64,000 bases of DNA from Iris pallida (Eukaryota > Streptophyta > Magnoliopsida > Asparagales > Iridaceae): the NCBI GenBank assembly GCA_029216955.1, contig JANAVB010006998.1, positions 2,440,192 through 2,504,191 of the forward strand, written 5' to 3'. The translations under genes and the position numbers were made by a program. Shown piece by piece: positions 11,192-24,439 of this stretch. The notes below the pieces were generated by a model, which saw only the letters and a program-made list of their open reading frames with translations, ran no database searches and was not told where the DNA came from. Numbering within the stretch: position 1 is the first letter of the stretch; every line of letters begins with the position of its first letter.

Positions 11192-12159
11192 AATATATCA
11201 ACGGTATCCTGTCAGAAAAATGAGCAAGTACAAGCACTAACAGCAGTTCCATATGAATTGACAAATTCTATAAGAGACAATATAATGAACTACAAGACAA
11301 AGATATAGGAAGACTTGGGAACCATTCGGAAGCTGAGTTACAATCCTTAAACCAAACAAGGACCGGGGTTGTAACTCTTCTTCCGAGCAGAACTTAGTCT
11401 CCAATCAAGGTACATTATAAAGGCATGTAGAACATGTGAGTAACTGAATATCATAGCATGGTGAAAAAGTACTGAATGTAGAACAAAGCAGGATATATGA
11501 TGAGATAAGTAAATATAAAATGTGCCTTGAATTATTAGAGTGTTATGTGATCGGCTTGGGTTAAGTGACAGGACAGGCTATCCACTTGGCCCGACAATAC
11601 GCGGTGACCTCAACGGAAAGTCATACCGGCCAACCTGGATAACGAGCACAAGGTAAATAGGATCTCGCTACACCCTACGTGAGGGAAGTGTGGCACGAGC
11701 ACAAGAATATAGTGACAGGGTGGCTTGGATCACATAGCCCCTAATTATTCTCCATTCCCGAATAGTACAATAGATCTGGACATGACACGTCATGGCACGT
11801 GATTCCACAAGAGGGTAGCAAGTCCCCTTAGAAATCGATGTCTATACAAGTACAGGGAACAAGGCAGGAAGTGTACCAATATACCCAAAAATATAGAAAC
11901 AACATCTCATGTCATGATCCAACATATACTAGTCTGTGAACTATCGTGACTGGGAATCAAGTAAGATACTACGACTGAATCATATATAGCAGATATCAAG
12001 ACAATGAAAACTATCAGTGAATGTACTCGCCTGCTGTCCTGAGCTGTAGGGTATATCAATGCTCAGAGTGGTAATCAGAGACCTAAAGATGAGATATTTG
12101 CATGTTAATTTAGGTTTAACAAAGTTATGAATGATTTATAATGAATGATATGAAATCTA

Positions 12160-12510
12160 GGTCAAACTAGGTCTCACTGAGTCACACTAAGTCCTGTCAA
12201 GTCAATCTAGGTCAAATTAAGTTATATCAAGTCAATCTAAGTCAGACTAAGTCAACTCTAGGTCATACCAGTCAAAGCAAGTTAAAACAAGTCGAAGCAA
12301 GTCAAACGGGGTCAAGAGTTGGCCTACAGTTGACTTTTAGTCAACTGGTCAACTCTGGTCAACTCTGGTCAACTCTAGGTCAATCCTAGGTCAAACTGGT
12401 CAAATATTGACCAACATTTGACTTCTAGTCAACTGGTCAACTCTAGTTTGGATTTGGTCAAATTTAGACAAAGGGTTGACTCATTGTTGACTTTTGGGTA
12501 AAAAGTCAAC
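12160..12510. repeat. GTCAA/TTGAC-rich tract in E1 5' LTR
   Basis: Second copy of the tract at 340-675, with one extra unit (CTAGGTCAATCCTAGGTCAA) near 12375-12395, showing that the array changes length by unit. Confidence 0.75.
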
Positions 12511-13995
12511 ACTGGGTCAACCGAGCCAAAATTGGTCCAAATATGACATTTGTAGGGTGTACCTAACAAGTCACCTAAATTTCAAGTCAATCTGAATACC
12601 TATATCCCGTATTTTGAATTTACCCGATTACCCTTAAATACACATACCCTTAAACCACTCTAATATTGTAGCCAAGTGGCTTTCCCTTAGGAATTCCACT
12701 CCCGGCTTCCTAGGGTAGTAGGATACTAGCCTATACAATCATTACCTACCAAGTTCTCTAGGTAGAGTGGACATTAAGTCCATCTTACGGTCCATATTAC
12801 CCGTTATCTTGAATATCTCAAAATGCTCAATGGTATCGTGCGATACCATCCTCCAAATCCCACACGAAGCCCCGACTTCAACCTAGGAGCCTACCCGCAA
12901 ACTCTATTTTATACTAACTGTAACGCCCCAGTCCCAAAATACTTAGGACTAGGTACGTATCCATGCCCGCTGCATACATACGAAGTATACTCCAATATAT
13001 GGAAACCTCGTATGAATACATAAGCTGTAAAATACAGTTAACCAAGAGTAATCTAATCTCATCCACAAATGACGAATAAAAGATATCATATAATCAACTG
13101 TAATAAGTCTTTGTACAATACGTTGGGCGGAGACAAATCCACTACCAACAAGTAAGAAAAATATACATGAAAATGAACTGGCGGGAGTAGCAAAGGAAGA
13201 CCCAAGACACGTCATCTCCGAATGAATAGAGAAGATCGTGACCTCGGCTAGAACACCTGCAATATCACAGAAGCACACACCTGAAGAGATAACCAGGTCC
13301 TCAGAGGGACGTAACAAGATACATAAAGAATATGCCATAATAAACTGAATATATAATATGTCACAACCCGAAATAAGTGAGAAGACGACAATAAGGTAAT
13401 CTAACCATACTACAGTGTTTATGCAGTTAAGAATAAACCTCCAACGCATGGGCACTCTGGCTCAGTAGCAGTAATCTCAGGTATGGCCCATCAGGATACC
13501 AGGGACCTCAAAGCATAACATTCATCGAATGTCAGAGGCCAGCAGTAAATCAGTATCAGGATCCAGGACCGTATCTCCCGCGGAGATAACCGGCAATAGG
13601 AAAGCGCATACTTGGCCCATATGTCAAGGAACTGTTCTTCCTACCCAATGCCTAACAAAGTCACCTCCATGTCTCATATATCTCTACTAACTGCTAAGTC
13701 TCCTAACATGCCCCTATTAGCAGTTAGCCCTAACGCATGCGCATGGGGGATCAGTCCACACACGAGAACCTCTACATGCTACTCATCTCACACATCCTCG
13801 TGGTACAACTGTGTCAAGGTATATGCACTACACTACAGACGGTAGTCCCTTAACTCTAGGTTCACATGCAATCAAAGGATAATAACAAAGTAAATTAATA
13901 ATCACTGAACAGGCAATAAATCAGGAACTGTAAGAACCGAAAATAAAGAATAGTGATATATAAAATAAATACAGACTGAATATAAACAGTTTAAT

Positions 13996-14011
13996 GGCAA
14001 GGTATCTTGCC
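13996..14011. repeat. GGCAAG-n4-CTTGCC palindrome, E2a 3' LTR
   Basis: GGCAAGGTATCTTGCC; the 5' LTR copy at 20292-20307 is a perfect 16-bp palindrome GGCAAGATATCTTGCC. Related palindromes are in E2b, E5, E6 and S1 at matching LTR positions. Confidence 0.65.
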
Positions 14012-15415
14012 TACGGGTGGTGCGAGAAGCCGCAAAATCCAACAATCAGAATCGTCAACACGAAAGTCAAAATCCACAAGAAGCTCCGGATGCTGAAACA
14101 AATATCACGAACGAGTTTGGAATAAAAGATATACCTAGGAAACGCCTGTCCAAAAGTTAAATTCTGGAACAGGGGCAAAATCATAATTTCGGGTCAAAAC
14201 GATGTCCGCCGTTGACCCGTTTTACACCGAAATGCGCGCCAGAACCTACGATCTCTAAAGTCATCAAACTACATGTCTACGAATTTGTTTTGATGAGACG
14301 AACCCAACGGTATGTCCAATTTTGGATTCCGGTGGGCTGTGCACAAAATCATCCGTTGAGTGGGATTGTGGGCCCGCCAAAATAGCGTCCCGATCAACGG
14401 TCTCAGAATCGGACCAAACTTGGCTCACACGACCAGAAAAATATTTCGAGTCCAATGGCGCAAGTTTCATCGCGATATGATGAGTGTGCACAAAGTTGTG
14501 ACTTAATTTGCAAAGAGTCGATACGGGGTATCTCGACGGATACGCATTGAGTTCGTCGCGCACATGCAATAAAATCGAGTTCTGTCAGTTCCCACACGTC
14601 GACAACATCCATACGCGCCTTTCGATACATATAGTGCGCGACCATGTCGCCCGGTTTGTCGGGGCGCACGTCGTATCGGGTGTTTTTTCCACTTTTTTAA
14701 AAACAGAATTTACAGTTTTTCGGAAAACTTTAACAACGTGTAACTTTCTACATACTAGATGAAAAGTGAATCCAAAAGGTGCGTTACAATCTCGGTTAGG
14801 TTGTTTTTGACTGTCTTCAATTAGTTTTTACGAAAGTTTAATGGACAGCGAGAAAAGTGGCCAACAAGTTGGTGTTTCAAAACAGTTTTTAATATTCAGA
14901 AAAGTGGGTTTTTCTCCAACTTCGTCTCGATTTTTCGAGCAAGTTGGGTGGCTATGTCAAAATCCACCTGGGGGATCTCGAAGAGGGTCATGTGGGCTTT
15001 CTACACAAATTTACAGATCTAAAAACGGAGTAGAATTGACAGAGAAATCGATCGGGAAAGTGGGATACCTTAAAGTGGGAATCTGTTTTCGTTGTTGTCG
15101 TCGTCGTTGTTTCCGTCGCTGCTGTAGCGGGGTGTTGCTGTGCTCACGGACAGCAGGCCGAGGAGAGGGTAGGAGGAAGGAGGTGGAAGGAAATTTGGAG
15201 GAAGAAAATTAGGTTTAATTTTAAAGCATAAATATTTACATATGTATATATGTGAAGGTGGGAAAAAAAAACCAAAGGGGTCGGCCAACAAGCTTTTGCT
15301 TGTGCGCCCCTTGTTAGAGCAGCTGCTGCGTATTTACAAGAATGTGGTGGTCGGCTGGTGGTGGGGCCGACCACCCACCCCCCCTTTTTTTCTTTTATTT
15401 TCTTTTCTATTCTCT

Positions 15416-15539
<124 letters not shown>

Positions 15540-16347
15540 CATATCTATATATGTATACATGTATATTTAAATACATAACAAAATCTCTATAAATCAAATT
15601 ACCAGTTTAATATTATCTTATTCAAATATTTAATATATTTAAACATATATTTATATATATAATACATTTAAATATATTTACATATCTACATATATTTAAT
15701 GGCAAGAAGATCACCATTAACTAAACAAATAATTTAATTCTAAAAATACATTAATAATAAATTGCAGTAATAAAATAACCAAATGATAATTTTTGGTGAA
15801 CGTATATTAGGCCTCTTATCCGGGTCTAAAAATTTGTACAATCTTGTAAAATATTATTTAAAAATAAAATACCAATAATTGTACAAATATTTAAATAATT
15901 AGAAATTGTACATAAAATTCCTAAATAATTTAGGAGATATTTCTAAGTACATAAAATATGTCCACATGGCCACATTTGGTCACACTACATGCTCACATGG
16001 GCCTGGGTTCGGTCCGGGACCTAGTTCGGGCTGGTTTGGTCCAACCGAGTCTCTAAAATCAATATATATAAAATAATACTTAATTAAAATACTTTAAATA
16101 AGTCCATTCATAACTTGACCTAGTTTTCCTAGTTTGGACATCACCATGGCTAGGCTTCCCCCGGCATGACTGGTACACTAGTCAAGGCACACTGCTACAT
16201 CTTCCGTGCCAAAATTCAGGGTAGTCTTCTGTTCCAAAATTCCACAATGGCTAAGGGCATTTCTAAATAAAAATCATAATTTGCATAAAATAAAATTTTA
16301 AGTCCAATAAAATAATAGAAATAGTAAAAAAAATAGGGGATTTTACA

Positions 16348-16386
16348 TCCTACCCAACTTACAAGAATTTCGTCCTCGAAATTTAG
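16348..16386 (-). promoter_or_regulatory. PPT region of E2a
   Basis: Sense strand: AATTTCGAGGACGAAATTC, then TTGTAAGTTGGGTAGGA immediately before the 3' LTR start TGTAAAATCCCC. Matches the Tekay-type PPT context. Confidence 0.8.
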
Positions 16387-17463
16387 GAATAATAGGATAG
16401 ATAGGGTTGGGGGGAATAGGAAGAGTTCGTCAACACCAAAATATAATTAAATTTTGGAGGAGGCGATAAAACGACGTTCAACATAACCATGCATCAGAAA
16501 ATTGTGGAGTCGATATATATAAAAATATATCATATGGTTGTGGAATTCAAGTTAGGATTGCTAGTGAAGGTAACAAAATTTTGAATATCCAATTTTAGAG
16601 AACAGTAAGGAATTGAGTCGGCCAAAGAGAATAAATTAGACATTTAGGAGATGTGGTTCCTAGAGAGAAACTGGAGACTAATCGCCTCGATTGAGAGTTT
16701 GATTTAAGTAAATAATTTGTATCATTCTTGAGTGCTCAAGAATAGTTGGTAGGACGCGATAATAATTCTAGGGTTGAGAGATGAGGAGTAGTTAAAGGCA
16801 AGGATATAGCCACATGAGTCGGTCGATGGCTATCTACATTTGTGTATAATTAACCGATTGGGCAACCAAGGATGATACCTTGAGTCTATCTTAGCAAGTA
16901 CAGTGCCTTATCTTTCCAAAATAAGTAAAAGACAAGAACAACAAAGGTTTCAAAGACGGTGTTATATATTGAGTACGAATTACGGGGTTCATAGGCGGCA
17001 AAAATAATTCAAAAGAGAATTGTCAAGGCGGTCGCGGATGAGACTCTAAGGCAAGTTTAACTATGTCTCCATCTGTATAGAATAAGTTATGATAAGCGAA
17101 CCAAAGTACAATAGGTTGATCAGACCATCATGCACCGGTTCTGATTAGACAATATGTTAGTGGGTGCACCCAATAAAATATGTCATGATCAAGCTTGATA
17201 ATGAAATAAGCTTGCAAAACTAAAGCTACATTAGTAGCATGAGATAGTCAAAATATGAGCAAGGAAGGTACTGATGAAGGAATTTTAAATAGTCCCAGAT
17301 CTTTTAGGATCAAGGCTCGAATAAAGTTTGGGCCTATACAGTTGTCCTTGTGTTTCTTCATTTATGGCTTGGTAGACTAGATAAGGTAGGGTCCTCTGAA
17401 TTTATAGTCTAAGTGAACTTACCAATGTGGTTCATAAGGAAAAAGGTTTGTTAGGTGGTGGGG

Positions 17464-17488
17464 TATTCTACCCAACTTACAAGAGTTA
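17464..17488 (-). promoter_or_regulatory. Internal second PPT-like motif, E2a
   Basis: Sense strand AACTCTTGTAAGTTGGGTAG, followed by AATACCCC. It repeats the terminal PPT region inside the internal sequence. The same occurs in E2b, E5 and E6. It could be a central PPT or a relic of an older PPT-LTR junction. Confidence 0.5.
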
Positions 17489-18957
17489 AACTAATAGTAT
17501 CATGGGACAATGGGTCAAGCAATTAAGATAAAGTACAAATTTAAGCATTTAAGGAATTTAGTAGAACACAATCACATATCGGGTCGAAAGAATTGAGTCG
17601 AGGTTGAGTCCCTATCCGTGGTCAAAATATATCGGTATCATGGTAATGATTATGGTTTGGCCATTTTGACCAGAAGGTCATATCAAGAAATAGAGTACAA
17701 GGAGACGAGTTTTGGTGGGACATGATATGTCTACAGGAAGGTGGGCTTGTCTAGGCCTTACTTATGGAATTTATTGGAAGGAAAAGTGTAGTGTTGTGAT
17801 CCAAATATCCAAGTCATGGTAAGGGACGCCAAAAGATCTAAAATAGAAAGTGGGAGTTCACGAGGTGATAATTAATGCACAAAATAAAGAAGATCAAGTT
17901 AAAGCATGAAATAAAATTAATTAAAGAATCCAGTAAAAATACTAAGTTAGGGGCACAGTTCTAGAGAGAAGATAGTATCATAAATGAATACAGTTAAGGA
18001 ACAATTAAATCATTATTCAAATTGCAAATGGTTAGAAGGTCGCAATTAAAAGATCTAGAATTGAAGGAAGGTCGAGTAAGTCGAGGTGGAAATACAGTCA
18101 CATAGCTGGGTAGATGACTAACAACACTTATGTATATACTACTATCATGGTCATAAGTGACATGGCAATTAGTGTGGAATACTCAATAGGGTTATCTTGG
18201 GGCCTACCATTAAAATTTAACTCAAGTTTCCTCCAAAAAGTTTCAAAAATAAACTTTCAAAAACACACCACCAAAATTTGTATTCACTCCAAGCCATTCA
18301 AATTCATCATAAAAATTTAAATCACTCTCATAAATCTCAAAACAAAATTTTGTCACGTTACTACTAACCTTTTCCAAGATTTACGTTTAAATTCAACTAT
18401 TTAACTTAAGAGTTCATAATTTACGAATCCATAAAAATTTCACAATCAATCAAAAATTTAACACTCTAAAATTTTAAATAACTCATAATTAAACTTTTAG
18501 CATATTAAAAGCAATCTCAAAATTTAAGCTCAATGCTCTCATCCGTTTTAACGTCTATTCATGCTAAGTTATTCCGACAAAATCACAACTTTTAAATGAT
18601 AACTTCCCTTAATCAATCAAAATAACTTTCCATCACATCCTTCGAAATTCAATTTTTTTTTATATTAGCAATTCCACATTAAACTAAATTTTCAAATAAT
18701 CTTATCAGTCAAAATCTTTTTTTCCAAAATCTAAATAGATTTGTAAATTCTCAATCATAGGACACAATTTAAAATAAAAATTTCTCAAAAATTATTTTCA
18801 TAACTTTCAAATATTTTAACCCAAAATTTACCGTCATTACTTCCACTTAAAATTCCAAATTTACTAAACACGAAATCGCAAGTTGTACAACGCAAATTTA
18901 ATAATTCCTATGGACATTTTTAAAAGCTAAGATCATTTTCAAACTAAATTTATAACT

Positions 18958-19170
18958 GTTCAAATGTGTATAACTATAATACGATAAATCATAAATATCA
19001 AAACTCGAAAATTAATATATTTTATATTTGTTCAAAGGTGTATATTTATCACCCAAAACTCATAAATATTACAACTCGAAAAGCGAATTCAATTTATACT
19101 TGTGCAAGGATGTATAACTATAATCCAATAAATCATAAATATCAAATTTTTGAAAATTAATCAATTTCTT
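18958..19170. repeat. Three diverged ~70-bp direct repeats in E2a internal region
   Basis: Units share GTGTATAACTATAAT, AATAAATCATAAATATCA and CTCGAAAA/TTTGAAAATTAAT blocks in the same order three times. AT-rich, no clear function. Confidence 0.6.
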
Positions 19171-19587
19171 AAACCAAATATGAAATCCTATAAATACTCT
19201 GGTGTTTACTATTTAGAAATCTCAAGGTTAAAACTTTCCTTAGTAATATCCTACTTTACAAATTACTAATCATTAAATCACACTAAAAAGAATCTTTTTA
19301 CTCAATTAGAGTCTTGAATGTATTCCAATTGCCAATATAACCATTTTAGCCATGTGTTTAACCTATGAGCATATACTAGTGTAGTCATCTTCCTAGTTGA
19401 CACTAAGCACAAAAATAAGAATCGACGGTAGAAAGGAATCAAGCAAGATGCAATTCAAGAAAGTCGAACGAGAGTTCAAAATTTGAGGTCAAGGGAAGAG
19501 GTCAAGCTGTATGGATGAGATTCCTAGACTCTAATCCTATATTGCAGGCTCACATTGGTACAATTACGTAACCAAAGTGACAAACTC

Positions 19588-19613
19588 GACCTGCATGGGC
19601 CACCACAAAAACA
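19588..19613 (-). promoter_or_regulatory. PBS-position motif of E2a
   Basis: Sense strand TGTTTTTG then TGGTGGCCCATGCAGGTC, directly after the 5' LTR end GGGGCGTTACA. Same motif as E2b and E6. Confidence 0.65.
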
Positions 19614-20050
19614 TGTAACGCCCCAGTCCCAAAATACTTAGGACTAGGTACGTATCCATGCCAGCTGCATACATACGAAGTATACTCCAATATATGAAAA
19701 CCTCGTATGAATACATAAGCTGTAAAATGCAGTTAACCAAGAGTAATCTAATCTCATCCATAAATGACGAATAAAAGATATCATATAATCAACTGTAATA
19801 AGTCTTTGTACAATACGTTGGGCGGAGACAAATCCACTACCAACAAGTAAGAAAAATATACATGAAAATGAACTGGCAGGAGTAGCAAAGGAAGACCCAA
19901 GACACGTCATCTCCGAATGAATAGAGAATATCGCGACCTCGGCTAGAACACCTGCAATATCACAGAAGCACACACCTGGAGAGATAACCAGGTCCTTAGA
20001 GGGACGTAACAAGATACATATAGAACATGCCATAATAAACTGAATATATA

Positions 20051-20195
20051 ATATGTTACAACCCGAAATAAGTGACAAGACGACAATAAGGTAATCTAAC
20101 CATACTACAGTGTTTATGCAGTTAAGAACAAATAATATGTTACAACCCGAAATAAGTGACAAGACGACAATAAGGTAATCTAACCATACTACAGT
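20051..20195. repeat. 84-bp tandem duplication in E2a 5' LTR
   Basis: ATATGTTACAACCCGAAATA begins at 20051 and again at 20135; the second copy is shortened where it meets the deletion relative to the other LTR. Only one copy is present in the 3' LTR near 13359. Confidence 0.85.
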
Positions 20196-20291
20196 AAATC
20201 AGTATCAAGCAGTAAATCAGGAACTGTAAGAACCGAAAATAAAGAACAGTAATATATAAAATAAATACAGACTGAATATAAACAGTTTAAT

Positions 20292-20307
20292 GGCAAGATA
20301 TCTTGCC
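20292..20307. repeat. Perfect palindrome GGCAAGATATCTTGCC, E2a 5' LTR
   Basis: A 16-bp perfect palindrome; see the 13996 entry for the related copies. Confidence 0.7.
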
Positions 20308-22498
20308 TGCAGGTGGTGCGAGAAGCAGCAAAATCCAACAATCAGAATCGTCAACACGAAAGTCAAAATCCACAAGAAGCTCCGGATGCTGAAACAAACA
20401 TCACGAACGAGTTTGGAATAAAAGATATACCTAGGAAACGCCTGTCCAAAAGTTAAATTCTGGAACAGGGGCAAAATCGTAATTTCGGGTCAAAACAATG
20501 TCCGTCGTTGACCCGCTTTGCACCAAAATACGCGCCAGAACCTACGGTCTCTAAAGTCATCAAACTATATGTCTACGGATTTATTTTGATGAGACGAACC
20601 CAACGGTATGTCCAATTTTGGATTCCGGTGGGCTGTGCACAAAATCATCCGTTGAGTGGGATTGTGGGCCCGCCAAAATAGCGTCCCGATCAACGGTCTC
20701 AGAATCGGACCAAACTTGGCTCACACGACCAGAAAAATATTTCGAGTCCAATGGCGCAAGTTTCATCGCGATATGATGAGTGTGCACAAAGTTGTGACTT
20801 AATTTGCAAAGAGTTGATGCGGGGTATCTCGACGGATACGCATTAATTTCGTCGCGCACATTAAATGAAATCGAGTTTCGTCAGTTCCCACACATCGACA
20901 ACATCCATACGCGCCTTTCGATGCATATAGTGCACGATCATGTCGCCCGGTTTGTCGGGGCGCACGCCGTATTGGGTGTTTTTCTACTTTTTTAAAAACA
21001 GAATTTACAGTTTTTCGGAAAACTTTAACAACGTGTAACTTTCTACATACTAGATGAAAAGTGAATCCAAAAGGTGCGTTACAATCTCGGTTAGGTTGTT
21101 TTTGACTGTCTTCAATTAGTTTTTACGAAAGTTTAATGGCCAGCGAGAAAAGTGGCCGACAAGTTGGTGTTTCAAAACAGTTTTTAATATTCAGAAAAGT
21201 GGGTTTTTCTCCAACTTCGTCTCGATTTTTCGAGCAAGTTGGGTGGCTATGTCAAAATCCACCTGGAGGATCTCGAAGAGGGTCATGTGGGCTTTCTACA
21301 CAAATTTATAGATCTAAAAACGGAGTAGAATTGACAGAGAAATCGATCGGGGAAGTGGGATACCTTAAAGTAGGAATCTGTTTTCGTTGTTGTCGTCGTC
21401 GTCGTTTCCGTCGCCGCTGTAGCGGGGTGTTGCTGTGCTCGCGGACAGCAGGCCGAGGAGAGGGTAAGAGGAAGGAGGTGGAAGGAAATTTGGAGGAAGG
21501 AAATTAGGGTTTTAATTTTAAAGCATAAATATATACATATGTATATATGTGAAGGTGGAAAAAAAAAACCAAAGGGGTCGGCCAACAAGCTTTTGCTTGT
21601 GCGCCCCTTGTTAGAGCAACTGCTGCGTATTTACAAGCATGTGGTGGTCGGCTGGTGGTGGGGCCGACCACTATATATATACATATCTATATATGTATAC
21701 ATGTATATTTAAATACATAACAAAATATCTATAAATCAAATTACCAGTTTAATATTATCTTATTCAAATATTTAATATATTTAAACATATCTATATATAT
21801 ATATATATAATACATTTAAATATATTTACATATCTACATATATTTAATGGCAATGAGATCACCATTAACTAAACAAATAATTTAATTCTAAAAATACATT
21901 AATAATAAATTGCAGTAATAAAATAATCAAATGATAATTTTTGGTGAACGTATATTAGGCCTCTTATCCGGGTATAGAAATTTGTACAATCTTGTAAAAT
22001 ATTATTTAAAAATAAAATACCAATAATTGTACAAATATTTAAATAATTAGAAATTGTACATAAAATTCCAAAATAATTTAGGAGATATTTCTAAGTACAT
22101 AAAATATGTCCACATGGCCACATTTGGTCACACTACATGCTCACATGGGCCTGGGTTCGGTCCGAGCCCTAGTTCGGGCTGGTTTGGTCTAACAGAGTCT
22201 CTAAAATCAATATATATAAAATAATACTTAATTAAAATACTTTAAATAAGTCCATTCATAACTTGGCCAAGTTTTCCTAGTTTGGACATCACCATGGCTA
22301 GGCTTCCCCCGGCATGACTGGTACACTAGTCAAGACACACTGCTACATCTTCCGTGCCAAAATTCAGGGTAGTCTTCTGTTCCAAAATTCCACAATGGCT
22401 AAGGGCATTTCTAAATAAAAATCATAATTTGCATAAAATAAAATTTTAAGTCCAATAAAATAATAAAAATAGTAAAAAATAGGGGATTTTACACTAAC

Positions 22499-22581
22499 TA
22501 AGTCCCCTCCAAGTTTGGACGCGTTCCGACTCACGGAACTCAAAATCACTCTCTCACTAAATCTAATTCAACCATTTACTC
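22499..22581 (-). mobile_element. E1 5' LTR, middle sliver
   Basis: Matches 3998-4080 of the E1 3' LTR. It is the 83 bp left between E2a and E2b and ends in the TACTC target duplication of E2b. Confidence 0.9.
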
Positions 22582-23632
22582 TGTAACGCCCCAGTCCCAA
22601 AATACGTAGGACTAGGAACGTAGACATGCCAGCTGCATTCATACGAAATACATAAGTCTCTTATGAATACATAAGCTGTAAAATGCAGTAATCCAAGACA
22701 AACTAATTTCATCCACAATGAAAGGAATAAAATATAAATATCAACTCGAATATTTATGATACAATCGTTGGGCGGAGACAAAGTCCACTACCAACTATCC
22801 CAATGAAAGAAATGTACAATAAATCGAGCGATAAAAACGGCAAGACGAACCAAGCGCAATTGTCTTCGAAGGAATGAAGAAGACCACGACCTTGGCTAGA
22901 ACACCTGCAGTGAATCATGAACACACACCTGAGGAAAAACCAGGTCCTCAGACGGACGTAGCAAGATACAGAAAAAACAAGCTAATATGAACTGTCAGAA
23001 TAAAATAATATATAAATGACTATCCTAGACAGAAATATGCAAAGGAGATTCTAACCGCCTATTGTGCAATTTAGAGGACAACTTTCATGCGCATGGGTGG
23101 GATTTGTGGCTATAAGTACGTAACTGGCATCCAGTGATCAGTATCCGTCCATAACGTCCAAAACGTCAGAGGGCAACTACAAAATATCGCCATAGTTCCT
23201 TTCGAAAACTATGGGTTACCTGTTTGGCTTCCCATACGCACTAGCAACTGTCCTCCTCCAATATTTCCCACACTGTTCAAGTCATGTCCATGGCTCGTCC
23301 AGTTTTGTAACTGCTTGAGTCTCTAACACCCTAGTCATAGCAGTTACGATCATCTATCCGTCACACGACATTAGAGATAGCTAGTCAATAAGTCGTGCCC
23401 CTAGCAAACTGTCTCAAACCGTGTAGTGTGAGTGTCACAGACAAAGGAGATATAAGGATATCCCCCAATAAGAAGGTAGTCCGCTAACCCTAAGTCAATA
23501 TGCATAAAATAAAATAACGACTAATAAAGTCGCTTGCACCCAAGTGTGGCTTGGACGCACAATTTATATCAAAGGAAACTAACAATATGAACAAAATAAA
23601 TAATGCATAAAATAAATAATTGACAGTTAATT

Positions 23633-23650
23633 AGCAAGGTATACTTGCCT
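23633..23650. repeat. AGCAAGGTATACTTGCCT palindrome-like site, E2b 3' LTR
   Basis: Near-perfect inverted repeat; the second copy is at 29079-29096. In element sense it contains CAGGCAAGTATAC, which also matches the AG|GCAAGT consensus of GC-AG splice donors. Confidence 0.55.
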
Positions 23651-24274
23651 GTTAAGTCGCCTGGTGAGCTGCCTGGTGTGGTATAATAAATGTGGCACAA
23701 GATCGACTTCGGTGTTACAACTATGCAAAGGAGCCTCTGATGATGGCATGAACGGTTCTAGCGAGTCCGGAACGGTCATCTTAGTTAGGTTTGACTTATG
23801 GTTGTATAGGATTGGCGAGAGAATAAGAGTCGTGGGCAGAAAGAATATCGAAGTAATGAATCATTAATATATATATACAATTTTTGGAAAACTATTTATA
23901 ATCTCATTGAAAACTATATTTTATTAGTGAAAAATATACTTGAAAATAGTTTATAATAGTTTTGAACCTCACCAAAATATATGTACGAAAATACGGAGAA
24001 ATCATTTTTATGGTTGCAATCATAACTTACTTATATATTTATTTGTTAAAAGTAAATTTAGACTATAACTAAATTTTGTAAGATATCGAATTTATAATAC
24101 AAAGAGCTATAGATAAATTAACTGGTATTAATATTTTTCACAATTATATTCCTATACTTATTTTATAAAATTACCAAAAATTACTACTAATATTAATTAT
24201 GGCAAAATATTGCAATATCCTATATATTAAATCATACCAATAATAAAAACATCAAAAGTCTTTAAATAAGACAA

Positions 24275-24311
<37 letters not shown>

Positions 24312-24360
24312 TTAATAATAATAATAATGATAAATAATAATAATAATAATAGTAATAATT
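24275..24360. repeat. TAA microsatellite, E2b 3' LTR
   Basis: About 12 uninterrupted AAT/TAA units, then interrupted ones. The E2b 5' LTR copy is at 29719-29825; E5 has the same array in the opposite orientation near 54773-54880. Confidence 0.9.
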
Positions 24361-24439
24361 GTAATGGTAATAATTACAATGTAAAAAAAACAAAAGTAAG
24401 AAATCAATGAATTCGTTCTCTGCTTCATTACCACACAGT

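Larger units (their letters stand above)
10718..12918 (-). mobile_element. E1 5' LTR, first segment (sense 3' part)
   Basis: Starts TGTCACGACCCG and runs to the CTAAC target site of E2a. From 11823 it matches base 1 onward of the window. It contains the short acidic frame at 11081-11191, the conserved GAGCAAGTAC block at 11209-11232 and the GTCAA-rich tract at about 12160-12510. The LTR continues at 22499-22581 and 31680-32985. Confidence 0.92.
16387..19613 (-). other. E2a non-coding internal region
   Basis: No frame longer than about 70 codons and no gag-pol similarity seen. Contents: a PPT-like motif at 17464-17488, a 1-kb AT-rich part (18200-19300) with diverged ~70-bp repeats, and a leader next to the 5' LTR that is also found in E2b, E5 and E6. 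Confidence 0.8.
19614..22493 (-). mobile_element. E2a 5' LTR
   Basis: 2880 bp. Compared with the 3' LTR it lacks about 450 bp and most of the TA array, and it carries an 84-bp tandem duplication at about 20051-20195. It ends GGGGATTTTACA next to the CTAAC target duplication. Confidence 0.9.

Noticed and set aside
12949..13455. 168-codon hydrophobic frame (also 19644-20162), possible membrane protein
   Set aside because: It lies wholly in an LTR, is kept between copies only because the LTRs are copies, has no recognised family, and the related E5 and E6 sequences are in shifted or broken frames. The DNA block itself is reported as conserved.
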